Shown piece after piece: positions 28,165 to 37,934 of a DNA stretch of 50,952 nucleotides. The first letter of the stretch is position 1; every line of letters starts with the position of its first letter. Source of the DNA: Gracilariopsis chorda (Eukaryota > Rhodophyta > Florideophyceae > Gracilariales > Gracilariaceae). Location of the stretch: contig NBIV01000369.1 in the NCBI GenBank assembly GCA_003194525.1, positions 1-50,952 on the forward strand, written 5' to 3'. The position numbers and the translations under genes are program-made. The notes below the pieces were generated by a model that was not told the origin of the DNA, did no database searches, and was given only the letters and a program-made list of their open reading frames with translations.

Positions 28165-29880
28165 ATAATTGAGGCTTGGCACGGTCGGAGCAATGTATTG
28201 TAGCGTGGTTGAAGGTTGAGTTCGTTGGCACACTTCTAGGGTAGTTGGTTCAGTCGCACTGTAGGGAGTAGGAACATCTTCGAGATGGATATCGGTAGTG
28301 CAGTGTTATGAAACATATTTGCCACACTGAAGTAAACGGCTGAGAGTGATGTTTTTGCTTCGAGGGAGTCGAGAAGGCTTGGGTCTGGTACGGAGGTGTA
28401 CGAAGGGTGCGGAAGAAAATGGTTTTGGATCTTTAGCCAAGATATTAGTCAATCGTCTTGAGAAGACTTAGTCACAGAGAAAAGGGTGAGCTGTATCGTG
28501 TCCCGCAATGCAAAGTAGCTTTTCTCTTCTTGGGCGACTACCAACGAGGGGAGCATGCCAGCTTGGTAGACGTTTTTAAGAATTTTTCTGTATGGGTATC
28601 GTGATGCATGACTAATTGGATTCCCCAATGATTTGTTGAGCTTCGATGCTTTTATGCAACCGATTATATATTTGAGAAGCATCCGCTGAAACGACGAATC
28701 ATGATGGTTGTTAAATAGAAGTTAGAGCTCGGAGGGTTGTGTTTAGATCCATTGCACGGCGTTACATGGGTTGGGAGGAGATCTATCTCCCCACAGAGCG
28801 TTCCTGTCAGAATTTATTCTCTGAAAGAGACCTTGAGAGACTGAGGAAGCTGGATTCGCAAATATTTCTTGAGGTTGATCCTGAAAGGGTTTTGTAGAAG
28901 TTTCATGAAAGGTGCTGGCAGTGTGATTTTTGTAGCATTGGAAGTCATGAAAACGTGACAAGAAGGTAGATTGGGCTTATATTGGCGAAATTGTAAGCTT
29001 CTTTTCGTTGAAATATGCAGAAGTAGGTACGGTGGGACCATAGTACAGATGGTAGATAGCGTTGAGTGCTGATCTGATTTCAAAGGCATTGGCAACTCCG
29101 TAGTTGAAGGGATAAGAAATGGGATGCTGAGGCAGATACTTGCCTTTGCTTAATTCCACGCGTGGCATTCTTCTCTCCCAGAGAGTGGTCGCTTCCTCTG
29201 TCCTGTTCCCGACTCTTGCTTGGCATTGTTTCATTCAGGATTCTCGGATGGCTTACATTGCCGTCAGGCGCTTCTTTTACAGCGATATCTTCCTCGTGGT
29301 AGTTTCTTCGAGGTACTGAGCTCTCACAGTGCATTGTGCAACATTTTTAAGGATATGATTCGCTCCATCCGATGCATTTTCTCTGTCGTGGTGGACGTCA
29401 CTGGACATTACTTCTTTGACGTGCAGTATTGTGTAATCCAACGTAGGGAGAGTTTTAGTGATGGTCTCTGTTGAGTGCTTGTTTTGGATACTCGTGAGTG
29501 AGTAGTTTCAGAAGGATTATCCTTCCAAGAGAGATTGCTTTCGTTTCAAAAGCTAAAGGTTGGCCTCTTACAGACGGTTTCCAATGCTGGACGTGGTGCC
29601 GCAGTAATCTGAGTATGTCTTGTCTTCTTCTGCTTTCGTAGAAGAAAACCCAAACGACTGATATTTCCAGGTCTCATCTGGGAAGTGGAGATTTTCCTGC
29701 TGACCATTATCATACGCAATGTGACATTTGTCACATAGGGAATCGTATTGCGTGACTGCTCAAGGATAGTACTCATTATCCATTGGCCAGAATACCTTGA
29801 TTTCATCACCAATGTTGGGCAAGGTGGACGTTTGAGGAGCTGCAGATCCAGACGGTTATGTGTCATCCATCAATGAAAGA
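28165..29880 (-). pseudogene. Decayed copia-like pol: Tudor/SH3-like linker and RT start
   Basis: Minus-strand remnants in shifting frames. Around 29820-29680 a stretch reads G-D-E-I-K-V-F-W-P-M-D-N-E-Y-Y, followed by C-H-I-A-Y-D-N-G and E-N-L-H-F; this is the SH3/Tudor-like linker often found after a retroelement integrase. Around 29090-28960 and 28800-28750 are further pol-like pieces (A-Y-F-N-E-K-K-L; N-S-D-R-N-A-L-W). The rest to 28165 is too decayed to assign. It abuts the Gypsy-1 target duplication and probably continues at 1834-2764. Confidence 0.45.
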
Positions 29881-30296
29881 TCAGCGTTTGTTTCGTCATT
29901 GGACGGAGGGAAGCCACATAATTAGAATCCGATACGTTGATATCAAATTTTAAGGCATTCTTCATTTCGTCAATTGATGCTTGTATTGAAGAAGCCAGGG
30001 GAGAGTGATCGATAGCCTGTCGAATATCTTCAACAGATGCATGCTTGATGCAACAAGTTTTTCCAGGTACAGTCCCCACACGATTTTGGTTGTCGTACCC
30101 CAGGAAAGGTGTCGGTGGGGACCAATTTCCTCTTTTCTGGTTCATATGCTTGACAAATACCTCGGTCAAGTCACAAATTTGAAATGAAAAATGCCTTGTG
30201 GCCTTTGAATGGAGAATCAAGGATAGCTAGCGTCGGTCATATAGCGTCTTCTGGGCATCAAGCATATTATCTGGTACGTGAACGCGGTGGTCATCT

Positions 30297-30998
30297 CTAT
30301 AATGGGACGATTGTATCCTTTTGCCAACTTATGAGCAGAGAAAATTTGTTTTCCATAGAGATCATTGGAAAAATGACTAACAGATGTGAGGTGCGTATGG
30401 AAGGTTCAGGGTTATCATTTTTTAACCGTAGATATATATCTCTGAGGATTCGATGCTTTGCTTCAATTGCATTTTGGGTGCGGTGACGTGGAGGTAGAGG
30501 TCCAAACTCGATACTAAACGTATCCAAGTAGGTCTTGAAAGTAGGCTTGTCGAAAGCAGGATCGAACAGTACCTTACCAAGTGGCCAAAAATGAGATATT
30601 CAAAGAATATCAAAGTGCAAAATCGCGTTGTTCCTTGTATTATCTGGCACAAAGCTTCCGACAGAATATCGAGCAATTGAATCCATTGCATGAAAAACAA
30701 TTGCTTCGTCCAGGAAAAAATGACCATCACAGACAACCTGTCTGAATTGACGAGACATGCAGCTCAGAGACAATTTGCGAGCAGGCAACGTATGTGCATT
30801 TTTGCGGTAGCTAGCGAATTGATCTAGAGTCAAATTAAAATGCCGCTTCACAATATTATCACAGAGATTATTTATCTCCAGTGTAGAGCAATACCTTGAG
30901 ATGGTAAACCATCTCAAGGTATTCGCAACCATCTCAAGGTATTCGCGACTTTGCTCTATCACGAGGTAGGCTTGTTCACAAAAGCCACTGTACCGCAC
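30297..30998 (-). pseudogene. Decayed retroelement integrase core
   Basis: Minus-strand remnant with the three catalytic positions still recognisable in shifting frames: D in VFHAMDSIARYSVGSF (about 30680), D in the segment coding for FDPAFDKPTF (about 30560), and E in AIEAKHRILRDIYLRL (about 30470). Spacing and order fit a retroviral-type integrase. It belongs to the oldest element of the left nest and has frameshifts and stops. The copia-like placement rests on the following linker and RT-like remnants. Confidence 0.65.
30891..30946. repeat. 15-bp-arm palindrome plus 19-bp tandem duplication
   Basis: ATACCTTGAGATGGT (30891-30905) is followed after two bases by its exact complement (30908-30922). 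The right arm is then part of a 19-bp direct repeat starting ACCATCTCAAGG (30908-30926 and 30928-30946). It lies in the decayed integrase and looks like a local templated duplication. Confidence 0.9.
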
Positions 30999-31594
30999 GG
31001 TGTTCGGGTGTAAATCAAGGTAGCGTCTGGCTATACCGACGGATGGATTACCACAACTTGGGCTACTCGTGGGGTGACGTAGTTTACAGGCTCATGTAAG
31101 TGATGTTCAGGCTCACGGAAAATGCAAAGAGAAAACCAGAAAGAAAAAAAACTACCCAAGGAAAAATGCACAATCAGTCAACTCGCAAAGAGAACCAAAA
31201 AAGACCCAAAATTAACAATGCTGCTTATTTAGACAGGATGGCAAAAATCCATACTGAGTGGAACAATTATCTGTTTCCAAAAAACGAAAGTAATCCAAAA
31301 CGGTAATAAACAATAAAGCCAGGCAACTCCGCGGCGTCAGACAGATTGCAGATTCTAATGGACTCTGCACGGGTGATTATAACGACGCAGAACGCGTTGA
31401 AACTCCAAAATGGGTTGATCACTTTGTGCAGACGAACAATACAGAGCCTTGTTACAGCTTATAAATATTTTAGGGTGGAACTGCAGAGCCATTCTTCTTT
31501 AAATGCAATCGGGGTAGTAATAATAAAACTGAGAATATTTATAATTTAGTTTGGCCGGCCTTTGGTCTACACTTTTGTGTTACTGAGCGTGTGC
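30999..31594. other. AT-rich stretch without recognisable gene
   Basis: About 0.6 kb between the decayed integrase and the Gypsy-3 LTR. Only short Lys/Asn-rich frames are present. It may be more of the oldest element or unrelated host DNA. Confidence 0.4.
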
Positions 31595-31887
31595 TGTTAT
31601 CAACGATTATCTTACTTTTCAGAAATGAATGCAAATGAAGTAGAGAGATTGAAAAATTGTTGTTTACTTTGATTTTTGCTGGGGAGGCACGTTGGCGCTC
31701 TTTTCCAGTCCGGGCTGGCCGAGGGAGGAGAAAGACGGAGTGCCGACGATCGCAGTCGGGTCCCTATATAAAACTTGTTACTGTAGTGCTTTGGACACTC
31801 CTCTAATAAATGTAATTTTGTGGAACTAAAATTAAAAGTGGAACCTATTAGAGAATATTTCCTAGCACATGATGACAATTGATAACA
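31595..31887 (-). repeat. Gypsy-3 3' LTR
   Basis: 293 bp inferred from its ends alone, since the partner LTR is outside the window. It starts TGTTATCAA and ends TTGATAACA, a perfect inverted terminus. Inside is a CTATATAAAA box near 31764-31773. On the inner side a minus-strand purine run (AAAAGGGGA, about 31893-31901) fits a polypurine tract. The region 31888-32204 is noncoding 3' sequence of the same element. Confidence 0.7.
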
Positions 31888-32209
31888 ATTATTCCCCTTT
31901 TAAGCCCTTATTCTTCCTTGATTAGGTTGTTTGTTCTGTTACTGAGGTATATGAGTATTTGAATGGATAAGAAAGGATAAGACGATCGATGTCCAGAGTT
32001 AAATGAATATTGAATGGTTGATTATTTTTCAACATTGCTAATCAACTTTTTATTTCCAATATGAATGTGTTCCTTTCTTCCAGATGTCCAAATTTTTTCA
32101 CTATGAAGCAGTAGTAGTACACCAGAAATTCTAAGAATTCATTATTGACGGGGACTGGTAAAGCTGGTGGAATTTGCTTCACAATCTTTACAAGTACGTC
32201 GAACTGTTC

Positions 32210-33051
32210 TGTGGTGCAATGCCCCAAAGGGGAAAAGCACCGAAAGATCTGCGGGATCTTCCTCTCACGAGGTGAACCCAGTTGAGTAGAGCCCTCCCAG
32301 AGGTGTCACGTCGAAGCCGGTTTGTAAGACCAGGGACGCCTGTCGCGACTTGCGCAGGGATGTGAAGGCGAAGAATCAGTGTCCGCGTGAGCGGGTGTGG
32401 TTCTCAGTAGAGGTATGTTTCCACGTAAGTGGGGATGTGTGAGCCGGTGTACACAGGAGGGCCACGGGTAGCGGGATGTACTACCCTGAAAGGGGGAAAG
32501 GAGGAGAGTGAAGGCAAAGGAGGAAGAGTGGGCGAGGGTGAGTCGCGAGAGCGACGAACAAATACGGCAATGCCGGTGGACAGGACTCCCTATACAGGGC
32601 GAAACACCAATGTGATTGGAACAATTATACTCCCAAGGATGGGTCTCTTTAGGTGTGCAAGGGAGTTAGAGGTCCCGTGGTTGGCGGCGTTTCTCTCCAA
32701 GGAGGAGTTGAGAACGCGCGGAAGCGGCAACAACTAGAGCCAATTTCCCAGGGTCGGGGTCCCTTGTTGGGGAAGGTTTACTGGTGCGACGGCAGTGCAC
32801 CGTCGCACTAAGTACTAACTTCCCAGAAATGGGTGTAAAAATAAAAAATACAACTAACTAAAATTATGAGAAATACTCCACATTTCGTGGCAACATCCAC
32901 TACTGTGGCCAACCGCCAATTGGCCCAAAACCGTGTCCCACGTGTCCATATCCACCATAGTGGGGCGTAGTTCATATACACACTACACAACCGATAATAT
33001 CGGGAAAACAATCAAGTACTAGGAATCCCTCCCTGAGGGCGTTGCACTTCA
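32210..33051 (-). repeat. Gypsy-2 3' LTR
   Basis: 842 bp, TGTGGTGCAATG...GCACTTCA on the plus strand, homologous to 42833-43663 (831 bp). A plus-strand open frame of 102 codons (32429-32737) is shared by both LTRs but not by the diverged solo LTR and is not called a gene. Mini-hairpins include 32261-32272, 32383-32394, 32421-32432, 32588-32599 and 32784-32808. Since the antisense gene starts 57 bp beyond its inner end, this LTR is the likely source of its promoter. Confidence 0.95.
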
Positions 33052-33053
33052 TA

Positions 33054-33063
33054 TCCCCCTCCT
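33054..33063 (-). other. Gypsy-2 polypurine tract
   Basis: Plus-strand CCCCCTCCT, minus-strand AGGAGGGGG, two bases inside the 3' LTR. It is the expected plus-strand primer. Confidence 0.8.
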
Positions 33064-33107
33064 GAGACGGGAAAACACCCGCGGCCGCGGAGGACTCCTA
33101 GAAGAAA

Positions 33108-34181
33108 ATGGGTGACAAAAGCGCGTGCGCCGTCTCCGGTTCTCCGGTAAATTCTTCTGCATCAGAGTCACTAGCCCCTGATATTGCAGCCGTTGTTTCC
33201 TCACCCCGCTTTCGCACCTCCTCGTCACCGAACGCACCAAAACAACCAACAACAACCACCCTCCAAGAGGGAGAAATGAGTGACGACAACGACATCAACA
33301 ACCGTCAACCACCGAGGTCTCTCGGACGATACACCACCGGTTTCCGGTCAGTTCCCCTGCCTCAGGGCGTTCAACCTCCGGTACAACCGGGAAATGTGTC
33401 AGTTACGACCAACCATCCCTTCGCACTACCACCTTCGGTGGGGTCTTCCGGAACGGCTCCGGTGATGAACTGGCCGACTTATAACACCCTGGTGGGGCTC
33501 AACCCGATGAATCGGAATCACGCGTCACACTTGCGCCTTGCTCCGTGGTTTCACCCGGTCGCTGTCCTCAATGAGGGGTTGGTCACCGCTTACGCGGATG
33601 GCTCAGACACCCTTCCGGGGGATTTGCCCAGGGCAGTCACCACCTCGTGGGATTGGCGTCACCGGATCGCGATTCCGCGTCACCACCTCCGAAGGAATTC
33701 GGGCGAGTCCGTCGCTGCGGCGCAGACCGCATTGGCGCGGATGGCATACCAACGGCAAAGCGCTCCCTTCGATGTACCGGTCCCTCCGGAGTTTGGCTTC
33801 GACGTTAGCCACTTCCGCACTCGCGGGGAGATTGGGTACGGCGAGAACCTGTTTCGCCTCGAGACCCTCGGTTGGAGGAATTTTCCCGCAGCGCGGCAGG
33901 AAGCCTTTTGTTGGGAGCGGCCGATTATTCGGGCGGAGTTCCGCTATCTTTCCCGGCAATACCGGTCAAACTTCCACCAGAACGTCATCCGCTATGAGCG
34001 GCGCTGGCGATCCCGATTCGGGTATTTCATTCCGTACCAGAACGTGGAGATAGAGCGGATTGCGGCGCCTCACCGACCAGGTCTGTATGTAGCACTCCCC
34101 GAGTGGTGGCGCTTCCATGAAGCCTGCTGGGGGTGCTACATGAACTCCCGCCAGTACTTACGTACCTCGGTTCGCTGCTAA
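33108..34181 (+). CDS. Gypsy-2 antisense accessory gene, N-terminal part
   Basis: 357 codons from a true ATG, on the strand opposite to gag-pol, between the polypurine tract and pol. I do not recognise the family. The first ~90 residues are Ser/Pro/Thr-rich and look disordered; the remainder is compact and aromatic-rich, with many Trp/Tyr/Arg residues (WFHPVAVLNEG, SWDWRHRIAIPRHHLRR, YRSNFHQNVIRYERRWRSRFGYF). The composition suits nucleic-acid binding or a structural protein, but nothing decisive is seen. After the stop, homologous-looking coding continues in another frame (34184-34947), so the gene was longer. Expression would start in the neighbouring LTR. Confidence 0.65.
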   Translation: MGDKSACAVSGSPVNSSASESLAPDIAAVVSSPRFRTSSSPNAPKQPTTTTLQEGEMSDDNDINNRQPPRSLGRYTTGFRSVPLPQGVQPPVQPGNVSVTTNHPFALPPSVGSSGTAPVMNWPTYNTLVGLNPMNRNHASHLRLAPWFHPVAVLNEGLVTAYADGSDTLPGDLPRAVTTSWDWRHRIAIPRHHLRRNSGESVAAAQTALARMAYQRQSAPFDVPVPPEFGFDVSHFRTRGEIGYGENLFRLETLGWRNFPAARQEAFCWERPIIRAEFRYLSRQYRSNFHQNVIRYERRWRSRFGYFIPYQNVEIERIAAPHRPGLYVALPEWWRFHEACWGCYMNSRQYLRTSVRC

Positions 34182-34183
34182 TG

Positions 34184-34947
34184 CAGGATCCTCGGTCGGG
34201 TTTGTGGTACGTAGTGATTAAGGAGTGGGTGGCCTGCACTGCGGCTTATATCCTCAACGAGGTGTACGACCAGTATCGTCTCTGATTCGTTCAACAGCGT
34301 GTGCGGGCAGCGATCCGAACTCTGGATCTTCGCATCCCCCTTGGGGGCCAGGCCAACAATGAAGAGGTCCTCCAATTACTTGGGTACATCGACAGCGTTA
34401 GATGGGGTGAGGTCCCGCTGGAGCAAAGCGGTCGTATGGATGGCGGCAGTGGTAACACCGGTGGTCCGGGACTGGGTAGAAACACCGCCCTTGCGGGGAC
34501 TTTTGTCTACTTCGACCCCTGAGAGTTCCGGGAATTTCCTCCGAGGAGGCGCGCGAACTCCGCGATAAACCCCGGCATGTGCCGGAAAACCACCCCATGG
34601 GGTACGTCGATTCTGACCACTACTACCGCGCATATGGCGGGGATGACCCAATGGTCGATACTGAACCGGAAGAACGCGGGGAGATAGGCGTAGAGGATAC
34701 CGGCGCTAGCACGGAAGCTTCCCCAGAGAGGGTACCTCCAGGCGAGCCGGCTGCTGAGCCTTCGGCGGCAAGTGCCGGACCTTCTATCCCCAGCGGGGTG
34801 ACGGCGAATGAAAACGAGATCATCGCACGTTTTCTCCGGGGTGCCGGTCTGAGCGCTGCCGAGGTATCGGGGGATGTCACCGCTATGGCGGGTGCGTTGG
34901 CCTACCGCCTCGCTGGTGGTTACGCCCCGGACGATGGGGGTGAGTGA
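34184..34947 (+). pseudogene. Gypsy-2 antisense accessory gene, frameshifted C-terminal part
   Basis: In frame 34184 the product runs LWYVVIKEWVACTAAYILNE, crosses a TGA near 34274, continues through FVQQRVRAAIRTLDLRIPLGG to a TGA near 34520, and after another shift continues as an acidic, Pro/Ala-rich tail (34579-34947, including YYRAYGGDDPMVDTEPEERG). The pieces follow one another without gaps, as expected for one gene of roughly 600 codons that has taken frameshifts and stops. Short introns are an alternative but none fits well. Confidence 0.55.
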
Positions 34948-35033
34948 AACCTCTAGTCCAGTTCCCTGGTTCTTCTTTCCTGGCATAGCCAGCTAGTGTA
35001 GTATAGTGTTGTGGGGAGCTAGCTGCTCCTTTT

Positions 35034-35039
35034 AATAAA
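35034..35039 (+). terminator. AATAAA polyadenylation-type signal for the antisense gene
   Basis: AATAAA occurs 87 bp after the antisense stop (34947) and just before the pol stop (35138). It fits the end of an independent plus-strand transcription unit. A hexamer is short, so chance is possible. Confidence 0.45.
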
Positions 35040-35137
35040 CTTTCCCGTTTAGAACGGTGATTCTCGTTTCAGTTCCCCGTCTTCGACGGACCTTGCCTTT
35101 TTATCCTTTCCTATCGCCCTCCGCTCGCGCGGCAACG

Positions 35138-36618
35138 TTACCCAACTTGGGCAATTACCAGCGTGGCTGGAGCTGCAGTTCCCGTTTGACGGTGGTATCG
35201 TACGACCTGCGACCGTGGGAGGTGTTCGATTGGCTCCCACGTATGCCCACTGGGGTCATACCCGTACCAGCGGACGCGGTATTGTAGAATACCATCCTGG
35301 TCCCAGGTGTGTCCGACAAGTCGGTCTACTACGAACTCTCGTTCGTAGACCTGCCGGCCGTGCCGGGTGGTCGTTGTATTCTCTTGCGAGGGTTGCCCGC
35401 GGTGCGGTATAAAGTCCCTTAGCAGGGTGTTCGGCGATAACTCCGGCGTTGCCGTGCACTGTGGTAGCGACCGCTGCTCGTGCGGGAGGATATCCCTCAA
35501 GAAGGTGTTTGGCGTCATGGTTTTCACCGCCAAGTCATTCCCCATTGGGGCAGGGTCGTTTCCGCTTTCGCGGTATTGCGGGCGAACTGCCAGTCGGCGG
35601 GGAACTTGGGCTCCGCCTTCGCGGTTGAGCTCACGAACCGCGAGTTTGCGGGAAGATGACCGCTCCTGCGGAATCGGCGTTTTCACGATCCCCTGGGGGG
35701 TCCCGTGCGACACGGTGATTGGATGGCAAACCGCCTCCCTGCCAGGCGCACGAGCGCTCTGCACCATACATTCCGGCGATGCCGTGGTGTCCCCGGCTAC
35801 TGACGGCTTGCCTGGGGTTAACTCCGGTACACCGGTATTTTGGTCAAAAGTCCCCTTTGTGGGGTGCCAGGCAGGTGCCGATGACACCCTTATGAGGGGC
35901 CTTGCCGCTAAGTGCGGTGCACCTTCTCCATGAGGAGGGGCAGCGTCAAGTACGACCAGTTTCGAGCGTGCGATGGCGCGCGTTTTTCCCGAGTTCCTCG
36001 GTTCTTCGCCGCAGCGTTGCGGAAGTTGGCGGAAGGTATTCCCCGGAACAGGGGCTTCGATTCCGTCGACGACGGGAGGCGTTTCCGGCGCTTGCGTGCC
36101 AGGGCCTGAAGCTTCGACTGCGGCTTGGCCGCCTTTTTCCCCAAGAGGGGTGTGGGTATTTCCCAGCGTTTGTGGCGATGCGTCCGGGGCTGGATCGGGC
36201 GATTGCATTTCCGCTGCTGCAGTTTCGGGGGAGCTTTTTGTTTTCCCGTGACGGACGGTATAATTGCCGCTTTTGCGGGGCCTGCACGTCTGGTTCCTGT
36301 TGTGCAGCTCTGCCCAAGAACAGGGGATTAGTGTCTTGGGACATACTCCGTGCTCCACGGTCAGTGTTCCGTATGTTACGTGTTTCCCGTTGCGACGGCG
36401 ATATCGTTCCTCGAAAACGGGTGTTCTCCTCCCCCTCCTTAGACGGAGTGGCGTGGTAAGGGATAACCTTCCCCGCCTGCCGGGTGTAAATTCGCGCCAG
36501 GGGGGCGGGCGTGGTAGGGGCGGGTGCTGAGAGGCCCAAATTACCCGGCTGAGCCGGTGAGTCCGACAGGGTAGGTAGGTCTGAGAGTCCCTGGCTGGGG
36601 TGTGGTAGTACCGTAGGC
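35138..36618 (-). pseudogene. Gypsy-2 pol C-terminus: very long linker and chromodomain
   Basis: From the end of integrase (about 36619) a Pro/Ser/Thr/Arg-rich region of about 430 residues, in two frames joined near 36200, leads to a chromodomain: YEREFVVDRLVGHTWDQDG then YRVRWYGYDPSGHTWEP, residues ~340-390 of the last frame. A chromodomain directs integration to histone-marked chromatin. The linker includes a short internal repeat, NTFLRDILPHE and NTLLRDFIPHR, about 75 bp apart. Such a linker is far longer than usual for chromoviruses. Confidence 0.8.
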
Positions 36619-37880
36619 CTAGTTCTCCCGGAGGATTTCGGTGTTGCAGAGTCCGTAGAAACGGGGTTGCCTGGATCCAGGACGAGGGGCAAGGACAACA
36701 CGATCACGGGAAATCCGTTCGTGCGTGTCGCCCATCTCTACCACGACAGTGTCGGTGTTTACGGAGATGACCTTGAATGGTCCATCCGCCACAGGCGAAA
36801 GTTTATGGCGCTTCTCCCGTTCCGGGTTGTAGTACTCCTTCCTGATGAAGACGTAGTTATTCGCCCGAATCTGGGACGGTTTCTCTCGCAAGCGAGTATC
36901 AAAATCCCGCTTGTAGACAGCTTGCGCACGTGCCATTCATTTCCGCGCAGCGGGGACCAGCTTGGAAAGCCATTGCTTCCATTGCTGCCGGTAGATACCC
37001 ACTGATCGGAAATTGTCCAAGGTAGCTTGGTGTCTCAGCGCCACAGGCGGGGGTGTTCTAAATAGAACCAACTCGAATGGCGAAACTCCGGTAGTCCGTT
37101 GTACCTCCGTATTGTACGCGTAGGTTAACGCATCCGCGTACATGTCCCAGTTCTTCGGGTGGTCTGCGAGGTAGGAACGTAACGCCGCGAGTAACGTCCG
37201 GTTAAACCGTTCAACTTGCCCATTACATTGGGGGTGGTAAGTAGTCGTGAACAAGTTCTTGACATCCAGGATGTGACAAACATCCTGGAAGAACTTGCTC
37301 GTGAACTGTTTCCCGTTATCGGAGAGCACCTCCACAGGGGGACCGTAGACGAAAATCCAGTGCGTCACCAGAGCCTGGGCCACCGTGAGAGCGGTTATCC
37401 TCCGAAGAGGGACAGTCCGTACCAGCTTGGAAAAGTTGTCCGTAATGACAAGTAGAAACTTGTTTCCACGTTTCGTGGTGAGTAGTGGTGCGAAAATATC
37501 GATCGCGATAAACTCGAGCAGCGCCCTTGCGGGAATAGTGTCATCTTCTTCGCATTTTTGCGGAGTTTCACGCGATTCTGTGCGCATTCGCTACAAAACC
37601 GGACGGTTGCGTAGCAATCCACCGCCATGGCGGGCCAATAGAAATCCCTTCGGAGGGTTAGGTAGAGTTTCCTCCCACCTTGGTGACCTCCAATGGGGGC
37701 ATAGTGTGATAGATGTAGCACCTGCGACTGCAGGGAATGAGGTACCACAATCTGTGGGCGGGCTTCGAGCTTCCTTACGAGGTAGCCTTTGTCGTTTACT
37801 CCGAAAGGGAGATCTTCACCACCGTTGATACGGGCACGAATCCTTGTACAGAATGGGTCGCCGAATTGTTCTCGGATCAT
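36619..37880 (-). pseudogene. Gypsy-2 integrase, one frameshift
   Basis: The zinc module (HLSHYAPIGGHQGGRKLY ... CSECAQNR) is in the frame ending at 37395. The core is in the next frame from 37587: D30 (FIAIDIFAPL), D90 (LSDNGKQFTS) and E126 (GQVERFNRTL), all three catalytic residues intact. The C-terminal GPF/Y-like region (ADGPFKVISVNTDTVVVEMG) is at about 36740. A single frameshift near 37540 separates the zinc module from the core, and a TGA at 37935 lies upstream. Function: joins the cDNA to the target. Confidence 0.9.
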
Positions 37881-37934
37881 TTCTTCCGGTGATACCGGTA
37901 CAAATTTTCCCAGTAACAGGTTCTCAGATTTATC

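Noticed and set aside
32429..32737. 102-codon plus-strand frame in the Gypsy-2 LTR, present in both LTRs (also 43052-43360)
   Set aside because: The two LTRs are copies of one sequence, so conservation is expected; the diverged solo LTR lacks it.
36264..36530. Plus-strand frames through the Gypsy-2 linker (35902-36530) as genes
   Set aside because: They are complements of the Pro/Ser/Arg-rich linker; the minus strand leads directly into the chromodomain.
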